The translations under genes and the position numbers were made by a program. DNA of 64,000 nucleotides from Bryopsis sp. KO-2023. Lineage: Eukaryota; Chlorophyta; Ulvophyceae; Bryopsidales; Bryopsidaceae. Positions 54,061 to 64,000 of this stretch are shown here, in pieces (within the stretch, counting starts at the first letter, position 1; every line of letters begins with the position of its first letter). The stretch spans positions 4,836,001 to 4,900,000 of the forward strand of contig BSYQ01000008.1 in the NCBI GenBank assembly GCA_030272585.1, given 5' to 3'. The notes under the pieces were generated by a model, which saw only the letters and a program-made list of their open reading frames with translations, was not told the DNA's origin and ran no database searches.

Positions 54061-56710
54061 TTACTTCCACACGCCTCCAGTAAACTCTCCTGAGTACTTT
54101 CTCATTAGGCGATAAGGCCCCGTCCAAATGTAAATGGGATCGTTGGATTGTCTCGCAAGGTTGGCGCTTCTGAAATCCCTGATAAGGGCCTTCTGTTTTG
54201 TCTTCCAGTTTTGAGACCTCATGTAGGCACGTTTCAGCTTCTCTTCGTCGATGTGCTTGTGCAGCGACGTGTCGAGAATCGAAGCGATTTCAACCCTCAC
54301 CAGGCACTTCAAAATATCCCATTTGCTCAGCACGTAGATCCTGGTTGTGGTGGTGGTTATGACGCTTGCTGGAGAAATAATCTCCTTTCCCAGACAGTGT
54401 TCACCAACATACTGATACGGCCCCGTTGTTGAATACTGCGTCACAATGTGAACTCTCGTTGCGTCCGAAGAATATTCTTCATTTAACAAAAAATCCGAAA
54501 ATATGAAGCCTGGAGGACCAAGAAACATAAGGAGGAGAATCGATAGGAATAGGATGGTGATCTCTGTTGGTTCTTTGCTTGTGGGTTTGACAGACATCGA
54601 TGCATGGCCAGGATATGGAAGTGATGGAGCTCGTTTCGATGTTGGACTCAGCAAGCTTCTCTTTGCCGAAATAGAAGCCGAACAAACAAAAGTAAGGCAT
54701 CTTTGGCCTCCAAAAGCATACCTCCAGATTAAGCCATCGGTCCTTCTGCAACGCGTGATGTTGATTGAAGTGCTTCACATCTCTGGGCGTCAACGCCTTT
54801 TCTTGTTGCTCGATGGCCGCCCTTAGCGCCTTCATGGTGACATCATACACGCTCTCTTTTTTTTTTCGCCTTGCGTAAGCTGCAGGAGTGTATTTGGCAA
54901 GAATGAGCTGCAGTATTCTCGCTTTGCGTGCTGCTTTGTCAGGCTTGGGCGGGTCTGTAATCTCAGGCATGACCTCAGGGGGACCCCTTGGAACAAACAG
55001 CAAATGTCATTCGCACCCACGACTCTGAGGCTCCCTAACTCACAATTCAATCCCAAAACGTAAAGCAAGAATCACGAATCAGCTACATGCCCAGTTCGAA
55101 GATTCTCAAACGCTCAAAAGTGAGCCAGAATTGGATATCCCAAGTTCTTTTGAAGCGAATTTCGGGGAGAAGGTTTGTTCAATTGATTATACTTCGTCTT
55201 TGGGCACGGTACAGCAGCGCGGCTGCCAAATGCTACTGACGGTAGCTTGGGATGAGATGGAGGAGGTACTTTGTATTTCACTGCTCGAATCGTCTTCAAC
55301 AGTCCATGCACCACAAAATACATCTCCTCCAGGAAGGCGTCCTGTCTGAAGAGCACCTGATGCACAGAGACAGGCTCAAAAGGGGCGTTGCGGGAATAAA
55401 AACAAATGAGGCTGGTGCAACAATGCATCGAAGAGCTCCAAGCGTAAGTAAGGACTGCTTTCAGTAAATTTGCGTACCGTGTTTGGGGCCAGGTCCTTAG
55501 TAGTCATTAATCGCGCCAGATGCTTGGTTTTTTCCAGAGGGATGTCTCTGAACCGTGGCACTTGCCGCAGGAACTCGATCTTAGCAACAAGCTCATTGTT
55601 GGTGTGCTCCCCCAAAATCGTCTCGTAGTGGGTCCGAAGCAAGACCATGAATTCACAATTTTGATCACAGGTGACGGTCGCTCGGCGCTTGGATGCGTTC
55701 CCCATCAATGCTAGTTCACCAAAACTGTCGCCCCCATTGAGGTAAGCAATGTCCAGATCCTGGATCAAACACGAACGCGTTTTCGAGTTTGTTCGGCATA
55801 AACTACGGCATTCAAAAACAGGTACTAGGAGACCCCACCTTCTTGGAGTCCGCTTTCTTCACTTCGTCTGCTTCGTCCTCCTTCGTATCTTTCATGGACA
55901 CGAGCACTCGACCGGATATGATTACATAGAATTTGTCGCCGACTTCACCCTCGTTAAATATAACATCTCCTTCGTTCGCAGAAAAGTGCTCCAAGTGCTA
56001 TTTTACATTCACAGCACAAATCACAGGACAGTGAGAATCTTCCCATTTATTAAAGGGGGTGCAAACAGGTTAATCTGATGCCCGTCATTGCCTACTGGCG
56101 TCACCTTGCAGATTTCACGTCTCCTCCAATGATCAAGGTCGCGAGTTAGGTTCACATTCAACAGGTATTCATCAAGAATACTGAGGTCCTTTGTTGTCCT
56201 GTCTTCACCCCTGCAGGGAAAAGCTTGTAGGGATGATACTCAGAGAAGAGCCAAATTTTGTGACAACAGCAAAAAAAGACTTTTATCATCTGAGTTGTTT
56301 TGTAGAATTTCTGTTGGCTATTGAGCTTGTGACTCACACGGTTTCGACAATACAAAAAAAAGCCTGGTCCTTGTGAATACGCTGGTATACCCAGCCGTGC
56401 TCGCAGCCGTTTTCGCAACCGGGACCTTTTCCTTTTTGTCCTCCACGACCTCGCTCTTCACAGGTGATTGATGCAACAACGGACTTTTGGTCCTTTCAGA
56501 TGAGCGGCTGCGAAGGCGAGGAGATCCACCCCTGGCTTGAAAGCCAGTTAATTTTCCGCCCACTGGAGGGTCGAAATTTGAAGCACTCTTGTTTTCGTTT
56601 TTTGGGGATTTCACACGGCCGTGTGAAGATGGAGGACCAGGTCGGAGCCGCAGCAACTCATTGTAGTTCTCGGCACTCTTGAATTGTTTTCTATTTTTCA
56701 GGAACTGCAT
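54061..56710 (-). CDS. Cyclic-nucleotide-binding-domain protein (CNBD2-like)
   Basis: Supported minus-strand exons: about 56710-56390 (from MQFLKNRKQFK), 56180-56105, 55997-55839, 55759-55478, 55356 to about 55275, 54986-54722, about 54476-54061. The N-terminus is basic and disordered (RGGSPRLRSRSSERTKSP). Next comes LDEYLLNVNLTRDLDHWRRR. The first CNB fold is complete: GDVIFNEGEVGDKFYVIISG, then after an intron the phosphate-binding cassette GDSFGELALMGNASKRRATV. A second CNB starts at IEFLRQVPRFRDIPLEK and continues VLFRQDAFLEEMYFVVHG. A Lys/Arg-rich helix region is inserted (AARKARILQLILAKYTPAAY), and the last exon has GEHCLGKEIISPAS and RIYVLSKWDILKCL without the cassette arginine. Probably a cytosolic cAMP/cGMP sensor, as in CNBD2 of ciliated cells. 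Two exon ends (near 56390 and 55275) and one small exon are uncertain. Confidence 0.72.
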
Positions 56711-56805
56711 TTTCGTTACAAGGCCAGGGGGATATGAAGGCGTCCACACTATTATATGCAGCGACAAGCTTTCCAGGACGGAGCTAACTATCAACCACCC
56801 ACCAA

Positions 56806-57363
56806 ATGGATTCTGATTTCACGACTCGAGTCGGCGGCGTTACATCGTGCTCAGTTCTGTGGCCTTTTGAATTCGTCGAAGCAATTGCAAGTAATGCAAT
56901 CCAGTGTGCGCATGATGTTGGGTTGCAGAAAAGAGCGCAGGTGAAATACGTTGGCAAGCGCTCTGCTTTCCCTTTGGTTCGTTTGCACAGAGCTCTCGAG
57001 AGGAACCAACTGATTTATCAAACCAAGAAAGATGTTCGCAATCAATCAATATTGATTAATCAAGGACTCAGCGCACTGTTGCCTGGGAGCCACTACAACT
57101 GCAGGAACACTTTCTGCCCCTATCGCAACCCAAAGATATTGCCAAACTGTGAACGGTGTCTCATTTTTGACATATCGGAACGAACGAAAACAAGATTGAA
57201 CTTACAATTCCCTAACAACACATCCACACACACACCCTTTCGTGCCTCCCCCCTCTGGGATATTTGTCACTCTGAACCACTTCCAGGCCACCTCAGTATG
57301 CCTCCCCAGTTAGCACACCAGATTCTCTCGCTTAACGAACCATTGGACTTCGTTCCATTCTAG
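56806..57363 (+). CDS. Hypothetical protein, single exon, 185 aa
   Basis: Open from ATG at 56806 to TAG, 96 bp upstream of and divergent from the CNB gene. Contains KRAQVKYVGKRSAFPLVRLH, LLPGSHYNCRNTFCPYRNP and CERC, that is a possible C...C...C-x2-C metal site. No family recognised. It may be real, or part of the 5' region of the CNB gene. Confidence 0.35.
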   Translation: MDSDFTTRVGGVTSCSVLWPFEFVEAIASNAIQCAHDVGLQKRAQVKYVGKRSAFPLVRLHRALERNQLIYQTKKDVRNQSILINQGLSALLPGSHYNCRNTFCPYRNPKILPNCERCLIFDISERTKTRLNLQFPNNTSTHTPFRASPLWDICHSEPLPGHLSMPPQLAHQILSLNEPLDFVPF

Positions 57364-57545
57364 TGCTGCAACAAACAAACGACAAACAACAGACATTCGC
57401 CAGCAGACAATTTTTTTGCGCTGGTACCACTGGACTGGATTTGCCATTTTGGTCTAGATTTGTATCATTAGGTCATTAGTCACCACTGGGCTTGTCGAGT
57501 ACGACGCACCGCTGGGAAGGGTGGATTTGTCGAGGATTGGATCAA

Positions 57546-58963
57546 ATGCTGTGGATAGGGGCAGCATTTGGGCTACCTTTTGCTTTGCACGCGGTTCAGA
57601 GATATCGTTCGAAATGGAGGGAGGTTGAGGAACTGAAGGTAGCGAAACAAGCTCATCCCAATTGCAGACGTCACCCCGGGCAGGCCTGGACAAAGCCCCC
57701 CCGCAACTGTTTCGTGAATGTTTCGTAGGCTGCACTGGACATCTGCAAGGATGAGCACCAAGCTGAGAGGAGAGGCCGAATTCGAGCAGAGGTACACAAG
57801 CATATCAAATTCAGTTTTTTGAAATTAGAGTTCTTTTTTTGGAATTTTCCTAATGGCTAATGCCACAATGATTCAGGCCATAGGTGTAAATTAGTACTCT
57901 GACCTCTTCTGGATATTAATGTTGAGAAATTTCCATTCCAGCAAGATTTACGAGAAATTCGGCTAAGGCAATCCAGCAGCCCGTCTGCAGTGGAGGCCGG
58001 TGAAGCTCATGACAAATTCCTGGTGGATGCTATAGGAGTGGTGAAGTCTTGTTTTTCGCAAGGGTAGAAACTAGCCAAAAAACTCTCATCTATAATAGGT
58101 CCTCAGCTTGGGTTTCTTTATGCTGAATCTTTTGTATGAGTCTGTATGGCAGACTGTCAGACTGGTTAGAGTTACTTTTTGCAACGGATCTACAGGAATG
58201 GCACCCTCGCCAGCCTCTGCTCGTTCCCAGCGCATTAGCCAAGGTGACATTGGCGCCAGGAATCCCACGAGATGCCCTCGATGGGCTGTCGCAATACTCC
58301 CATTGTTGGGTTCTGTATATCTTCCACAAAAACACAGATTTGCATCAAGCACGGGATGCCAGCGTCAACCCTAACCCCCACACTCGCGGGTTCAAAGCAA
58401 AAATCGCCGTCCCTCGACTCAACGGCAAGAAAATGGGGGTGTTTGCTACCAGAAGCCCCCACCGGCCTGCCCCCATCGGATTGAGCGTAGCAAAAATCGA
58501 ATCGGTGGCAAACGGAGTGGTCATTCTGAGTGGGGTCGACATTGTTAATGGATCGCCAGTCTTGGACATCAAGCCTTACGTGCCGTTTTGCGACAGCATT
58601 CACACCGCCAGGGCTCCACCATGGGTGGATATCATAGCCAAAGACTCGATGGAACCCCTGATGGTGAGGGAAATTAAAATACCCGATAGAGCCAACAGGG
58701 AAATTGAGGAATGTTGGCAGGCTGTGGCTGCCAAAAGCTTGTACTCGGACAAGTCAGATTTTTTAGGCCTGGCACATGAGGTTTTGGGGAGGGACATAAG
58801 GTCGGTGCATCAAAGAGGGGTGGTCGAAAACAAGACAGACATGGGGGAACTGAGAAAGCGAATTTACCATGTCGTGCTTGAAGGTATTGACATTAGTTAT
58901 GAATTCACCGAGGATAATGTGGTAATGGTGGGAGGAGGGGAGTTGAGCAGTGGGGTCGGTTGA
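57546..58963 (+). CDS. tRNA (adenine37-N6)-methyltransferase, TRMO/TsaA family
   Basis: Exons 57546-57638, 57729-57791, 57942-58063 and 58153-58963; with this last acceptor the sum is 1089 nt (362 aa). The N-terminus is a hydrophobic anchor (MLWIGAAFGLPFALHAVQRY) and a charged helix (DEHQAERRGRIRAE). Core TsaA motifs: AIGVVKSCFSQG, HPRQPLLVPSALAKV, LDGLSQYSHCWVLYIFHKN, PRLNGKKMGVFATRSPHRPA, PIGLSVAKIESV, LDIKPYVPFCDS. TRMO adds the methyl group to t6A37 of ANN-decoding tRNAs using SAM. Oddity: the stronger-looking acceptor at 58195 would give the conserved NGT directly after CFSQG, but PRQP then falls in the next frame, as if one C were missing from ACCCTCGCC. The upstream acceptor at 58152 restores the frame at the cost of about 14 extra residues (LSDWLELLFATDLQ). 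Confidence 0.85.
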
Positions 58964-59541
58964 TTGTAGTGCGTTCATTGTGTGTTTTCTATGATCTGGA
59001 CTGGAAATCCCCAATCAAGAATCTTTCACCGCCATGTCCTTCTGCCCTGCATGCCCTGCAGAAAAATAAGAAGAGGCTGAGAGGATGAAGCTGAAATCTG
59101 CAAGAAAAATTTCGAGAGCAAATTGTAGTTTTGAGCCTTTGTCGGATTTCGAATGTGGATTGCCCTGTCAAGCAACCCAGCGACCAAATCGTTGGTTTCA
59201 GACTTCTTTGCATAATCCTCTTACAGAACTTCTTTTTGAATGTGTGTGTCTGGGGTTTTGAATGGAATTTGTGCTGGTACCTGGACAAACATGGTGTCTT
59301 GTGGTGACTATCGCTCATACCTGGATGCTTTTTTGGCTTTTGATCATCGCCATTCTGGTAGCCCCAGCAAAACACTCCAAACCTGTGCTGCCCACACCAA
59401 CTCATAATCATAATCATAATCATAATTACAACCCACAGCAAAAGAGAGCCATCACCCTCTATGATGCTGGAACAAAGACAAAAAGGAAAGAAAAGAAAGA
59501 GAAAAAAAAAAAAAAAAAAAAACAAAAACAAAACAAAAACC
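58964..59541. other. Spacer with simple repeats
   Basis: Includes (ATAATC)n at about 59403-59430 and an A20-type run at 59503-59522. No gene seen. Confidence 0.6.
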
Positions 59542-59991
59542 TTAGGATTGTAAACCTGCTGAACGTATTGAAGCCATTTTGCTGATAACTAAAGCTAATT
59601 TGCCCGATGGCACCCTACTAAAAAGATCCTTGGGATTAGCCCATCGAAAAACATCTGAATGCAAAGAACGAAAGGAAGAATAAAAAGGACATTCAAAAAG
59701 AAAATGCCGTTCATCTTCCACCGCGGACCGACACAACCGACAAATCCTGTTTTCCCTTGGTACACCATTATATCGTCCCACTTCCACTTCCAAGAAATGA
59801 ATACCACAACGAAAACGAGTAAAGAAAACCCGAAGAGAAGTTGGTTTGCCCACACCAACTGCTGCCACTGCCCCACCATCAATTCGATGATTGGCAAATG
59901 CGGACCGAACTGGACTAATCAGCCGTGGATGAGCTTTCACTCGCTCGTGAAATCTTGCATCAGGGTCTGGGCTGTAACATCGATCCATCAA
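59542..59991 (-). pseudogene. LINE reverse transcriptase C-terminal fragment (zf-RVT)
   Basis: About 150 codons encode the end of a non-LTR retrotransposon ORF2: FFTRFRCGIHFLEVEVGRYN, then ENRICRLCRSAVEDERHFLF and ECPFYSSFRSLHSDVF. This is the C-x2-C...H-x4-C zf-RVT pattern found after the reverse transcriptase. No RT or endonuclease lies upstream, so the insertion is 5'-truncated, as usual for LINEs. On its strand it is followed by a T run and then ATTATG repeats, a microsatellite-type tail seen in some LINEs. Confidence 0.8.
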
Positions 59992-60141
59992 CTCACACCT
60001 CTTGTGAACGAAATCAGCCAGCTGATGCTAGAGATGACGTTCTCTTGTTGAGCTTTGCGAGGGGGCTGATGCCCAACGTTCACAACTACAAATAAGGATG
60101 GCGAAGCAGATCAAACCAGGAGCTCACTTTGGTGGTGCACA

Positions 60142-61383
60142 ATGATCTCTCGCACGGGACTGTTCGTCTTGGTTTTGGCGTTCTTGACGCTGTCGGTGGT
60201 CGCTGGAAACCCAAAAGAAGGTCCGAAAGAGTGCAAGCTGCTCTTCTTCGCGATTCGCTTTCCAACCTCTTTCGTTCAAGGCGTTTCTGTTTCGATTGTT
60301 GCCGCATTAGAGTTGCGTGGGCGAAAAAACTCAAGTTATCTTTTTCCTGTCGTGTCCTGACGGGCTTTTGCGTTGGTGTGAATTTTATGAACAGGATCCA
60401 GTGCTAGCAATGTCGCGTTGACAGAAGATTTCTTTCCCGGGACGATGCGCCGTTCGGTGGGTCGAGAACTTCTCGGAAAGAAGAAGAACAAAAAGAAACG
60501 CAACAAAAGAGACGGCGGCGGCGACGATGAGGATGAGGATGAGGAGGATGAGCAGGATGTCGCTGAACAGGAGGACGACAGTCGACTCGGGGGCTTTGAT
60601 CGCCGGTCCAGGCGCGAAAGGAGGGAGCAGTCCAACGCCGAGGCAGAGGCGGAGGATCAGACAACCGAAGAACCGATTGTGACACCCGATCCTGGAGCTG
60701 GTGGTGGGTTCAACGATGAGTCTCAAGGCGACGACAATGATTTCAACGAGCGCAGGGAGCGTCGCAGGCGAAGACGGGAAGAGAGGAATCGTCAATCGGC
60801 AGATTCCGATAACAATCCTGCTCCTGTTGTCGCACCAGAGCCGAGTCAGCCTGAGCCTCCTCAACTGCCGCAGGAGCCAATCCCAGCACCAGCCCCTGCA
60901 CAACTTCCCCAGGAGCCGATCCCGGCCCCAGCCCCTCCACAACTTCCTCAGGAACCGATCCCGGCCCCGACCCCGGCCCCAGCCCAAGCCCCTGTACAAC
61001 TTCCCCAGGAGCCGATCCCAGCTGCAGATCCTCCACAACCGCCACAAGAGCCGATCGGTAATCCTGACGATCAAAACGCTGGCGGCGTTAGTGACCCAAA
61101 CGCTGCTGCACAGCTGCCCCAGGAGCCAGTCGTCAATGGTGGCGATCAAAACGGTGACGGCGACAGTGATCAAAGCAGTAATGGGGATTCCAGCGATTCG
61201 TCTGGGAATCAAGATGGCGGCGGTGACAATTCTGGTGATTCCTCCAATGATGGCGGCTCTACGCCTGACGTCGGGGCTGCCGCACAATCTGATGACGGCG
61301 GAAGTCCTGATGGCCAGGTGCTTGGCGCTTCTGCAGAGGGCTTTGAAAAATCAGGAGATGTATTTACTGAAATATCGAAATAA
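60142..61383 (+). CDS. Secreted acidic protein with QLPQEPIPAP repeats
   Basis: Exons 60142-60220 and 60395-61383 (GT-AG, phases match, 1068 nt, 355 aa). Signal peptide MISRTGLFVLVLAFLTLSVV with cleavage near VAG. The mature protein is low-complexity throughout: a basic patch (GKKKNKKKRNKRD), an acidic run (DDEDEDEEDEQD), a second Arg-rich patch (RRERRRRRREER), about six copies of PQLPQEPIPAP, and an Asp/Gly/Ser-rich C-terminal third (NGDGDSDQSSNGDSSDSSGN). Such Asp/Ser-rich secreted proteins often bind calcium or mineral, but that is only a compositional analogy. No folded domain recognised. Confidence 0.82.
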
Positions 61384-61742
61384 ACCTTGTGGATTCGCCA
61401 TGTCCAAAAGCATCCAGAGAAGTGCAGCTACTCAGAAACAGTGAGGAAAAAAAAATCTGTATTATTTTTTAGTGCTGGAAGCCATTTTGTGCATTCACCA
61501 GGGGGGTTGAAAGAGTGGGGTGTTCATGATATAAATGTTTTTCAATATCTTATGAAAATATGAACAGACCATTTTTGAAAACGTGGATTCAAAGTTTGAG
61601 GATTGGATTCTATTTTTTTTTTTTTTTTGGGGGGTGGGGAGGGAGGGGAAATGAATTTCTTGGAAAAAAGATGGACCATGTCACTTTTGACATCTGGAGG
61701 GCAAGTTAGTAGTTTCTGATAAGTTTTTTTTTCCCCCTGCAG
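61384..61742. other. Spacer or first intron of the ankyrin gene
   Basis: Contains the T17-G6 tract at 61612-61634; no gene seen. Confidence 0.45.
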
Positions 61743-63133
61743 CCGCTACCGGCTTCTTTGTGCCTGCCGGAGCAGCATCAGAATACATCTGGGGAGCCAC
61801 CCAAATGTCGGATCAAAATGGATTCGACCATAAGCAAATGCGGAAATTATACCTTTTGGCAGCTCGCCAACGATTATGGCTGGACTGAATTGCACGCAGC
61901 CGCCTGCACTAACCGGTTTATTGAATGTATTGACGTAGGTCTTTCTTTTTTCTTTTTTTTTCAAGTAATTTTTCCCCTTCATCTCCCCTCCAATCCCCCC
62001 TTTTTCGGAAGATAAAAAACAAGCATGGTTTTCGAATCTTTTCTTTTCAGAATAAGCTTTTTTCGCTCAGAACAAAAGCTCCTTCATGAAGGTTTGCTTT
62101 TTCTTTGTTTTAAAGAATTTTTCAGTGGAAGATTTCAGCGTGGAGATTTCTGGTCCTTATGGTCCGGGCATACCTTTCAAAAAGAAATCGACAGCACTGC
62201 ACGTCGTAGCAGCTTTCGGCACTACCGATACAGCTAATGTAAGCCAGTGTTTCAATCCAGGGAAGATATAAATAGCAAGCACCACAATAGAACCGTGTGC
62301 ATCTCTTTCCTTCTAGATTTCATTTCAGCTTTGAAAATGCTCCCCAAATCGTACGAAACCATTGGCAAATCGATGTCAGATCTGAGTTCACCTCATTTAT
62401 TTTCTTCATGTTTTTTTTTTCCCCATGTCGGAGCTTTTTTCAGTTCATTTTGTGTGCATGTCTGACATCATGGTGAATTTTCTTTTTTTCAGGCCATGGT
62501 TAATTTGTTTCCAACCGGACTCAAATTTTCAGCTGAAAATGAAGCTGGAGAAACACCCCTGCATGATGCAGCAGCTGTTGGGAACTTCAAGATGGTCGTG
62601 GTGAGGGAAGACCCAGGGAAATTAGGATTCAACAAAAAAAAGGAGAAAAAAAACTTCGAAAGACATGAAAAGAGTGATATGCAAAAAAAAGAGAGTGATT
62701 GAGGGTCGGTCGTAGCTTGCAGTGGATACAAATTCATACATTGATATATGCATTTAACAGAATGTTTGCACTGTTTTTTTGAGCCACTTAATATTTGGTT
62801 AATAACCGGCAGTTATTACTAATATTATACAACTGGCGCTTTTTTTTCTTCTTTTTCCTTCTGCTGCGCTGATAAAGCAACCAATTTACATGTTTTTTTC
62901 AACAGAGATGCGCTCTACAGAGACAAAAAGCTTGCTTTTTTTTCCCGAGAATATTTATTGCATATTTATTTCATCTCGACATTTTCTGCATTCGCTTGCT
63001 CCTTTTTGATTTTGTTTTATTATGTAAATTTTTACAGTGGCTTCTTGAGGAAAACGTTGATATCAACGCAAGGTCCTATGGTGAAACCCCACTAACATAT
63101 GCAGCAAGGGAACTTCATGTAAAGACAGTTGAG
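61743..63133 (+). CDS. Ankyrin-repeat protein, partial
   Basis: Four exons, all starting and ending on codon boundaries: 61743-61934, 62116-62238, 62493-62600, 63038-63133. Each holds roughly one ankyrin repeat: DYGWTELHAAACTNRFIECI, KKKSTALHVVAAFGTTDTAN, NEAGETPLHDAAAVGNFKMV, SYGETPLTYAARELHVKTVE. For exon 2 the acceptor TTTTAAAG at 62115 is used, because the nearer TTTTTCAG would break the frame. Exon 1 begins after CCCCCTGCAG, so there may be an upstream exon with the start codon; none was identified. No further repeat exon was recognised to 64000, so the gene either continues past the window or has more diverged exons. Ankyrin repeats mediate protein binding; the partner is unknown. Confidence 0.75.
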
Positions 63134-64000
63134 GTCAGTTTTTTTTTTTAATTAAGAATACATTTGAGAAATGGAAGGGGGTTGGGGTTGGGGAGGTCTG
63201 TGTTGAAAAGTTCAGCAATAACTTAATTGAGCGGGGTGGAGACAGGTGGCTTTCGGTTTATAGATTTCTGCTTCCCTTTCCACAGTGTCCGAGTTACCAG
63301 TTTTCGCTACTAGCGCTAGTACTGAAAATTGCTTCCACGTTCATCATTCCACGGTTATTGGCAAAAAGATTTTAGATCTCATTTCCTGAACAATTGTTTA
63401 CAAGACAATTATAGATCGCATAAAAAAATCTGAAGTGGAAAGAAATAGTTGAGAGGCTCTTAGCTTCTCACCAATGTTAGTGCATTTTTAGCTTTTTCTG
63501 CTGAATTGTCTTGTCTACAACATTATGGCCGGTAGCTGAAAAACTAGATTTTTCGAGCTCATGGGATGCATTGGAGATAAATCCACACCTATTGAGGGTT
63601 CTAAGAAAAAAAAGCCAGCCTCGTTTGATGTAAAAAGCGTCCCATTAGGTCAATGCAAACTTGATGCATTTTGACAGTTTCTTGCCGTTTCTTGCCGCTA
63701 GAACAATTTATTCTACATGTGGACACATAAATGTTGACTAATCTTCATAATCTTCGGTGTAATGTTTCGAGAGGGATATATTACCTCCAAAGTGATATAT
63801 TTTGGTGGGAATGAATGCTTATTATGTGCCCACGATTTCTAGCCTATACTTGTTAGAGCCCCTCCAAAATATGAAACGAATTGGAGATTAAGATGCTTTT
63901 TTAATAAAATTTTCATTTTACGAAGTTTTTTGTTGATATCTTATGGTTTTTGTACAATTAGGTCGTACATAAGGTCACACCCATGATTCGGATAAAATGA
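63134..64000. other. Intron or 3' flank of the ankyrin gene
   Basis: AT-rich; no exon with ankyrin character recognised. Confidence 0.4.

Noticed and set aside
60385-61287. Long minus-strand frame opposite the QLPQEP protein
   Set aside because: It is hydrophobic low complexity created by the repeat codons, while the plus strand has signal peptide and phased intron.

Overview
The window is nuclear DNA of an intron-rich eukaryote, most likely a unicellular alga or other protist. Genes on both strands are cut into short exons with GT-AG introns, acceptors follow long T tracts, homopolymers and microsatellites are everywhere, and no bacterial operon structure is visible. Secreted low-complexity proteins, a collagen-like protein and a plant/alga-type NIPA transporter fit a protist. 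I cannot name the species.

Layout. 0-9.7 kb is transposon-rich: an apparently intact hAT transposase (+), a five-exon unknown proline-rich repeat gene (-), and a Gag-protease-only retroelement (-) beside a GATC-palindrome cluster. 8.5-23.1 kb holds a complete nine-exon NIPA-like magnesium transporter gene (-), a small secreted or membrane protein gene (-), a decayed APE2 endonuclease gene (-), and three of four copies of an unrecognised gene family; the fourth copy is at 42-43.6 kb. 24-30 kb has an isolated M17 aminopeptidase exon, a large inverted repeat, a 34-bp satellite with higher-order structure, and a 10-bp word (TGTGCGGGGT) scattered on both strands through exons, introns and spacers. 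30-45.7 kb is gene-poor and carries three copies of an exon-intron-exon cassette whose intron is always 130 nt and contains a hairpin.

45.7-63 kb is the gene-dense part: a 5'-truncated alpha-2-macroglobulin (-), a secreted collagen-like protein (+), a secreted Lys-Val-Tyr-Val/Pro/Gly-rich protein (-), a cyclic-nucleotide-binding-domain protein (-), a TRMO-type tRNA methyltransferase (+) with a suspicious one-base frame slip, a LINE fragment (-), a secreted acidic/QLPQEP-repeat protein (+), and the start of an ankyrin-repeat gene (+). Four of these are predicted secreted or extracellular, suggesting a local cluster of extracellular-matrix or cell-covering proteins (inference).

The best candidate for something undescribed is the four-copy family: six-residue first exon, coiled-coil/basic second exon, and a third exon with a hydrophobic segment and Pro/Ser tail, joined across an apparent 29-nt intron present at identical length in all four copies. 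Exon coordinates below were chosen by splice-site consensus plus reading-frame continuity; where the summed length is stated to be divisible by three, I checked it by hand.
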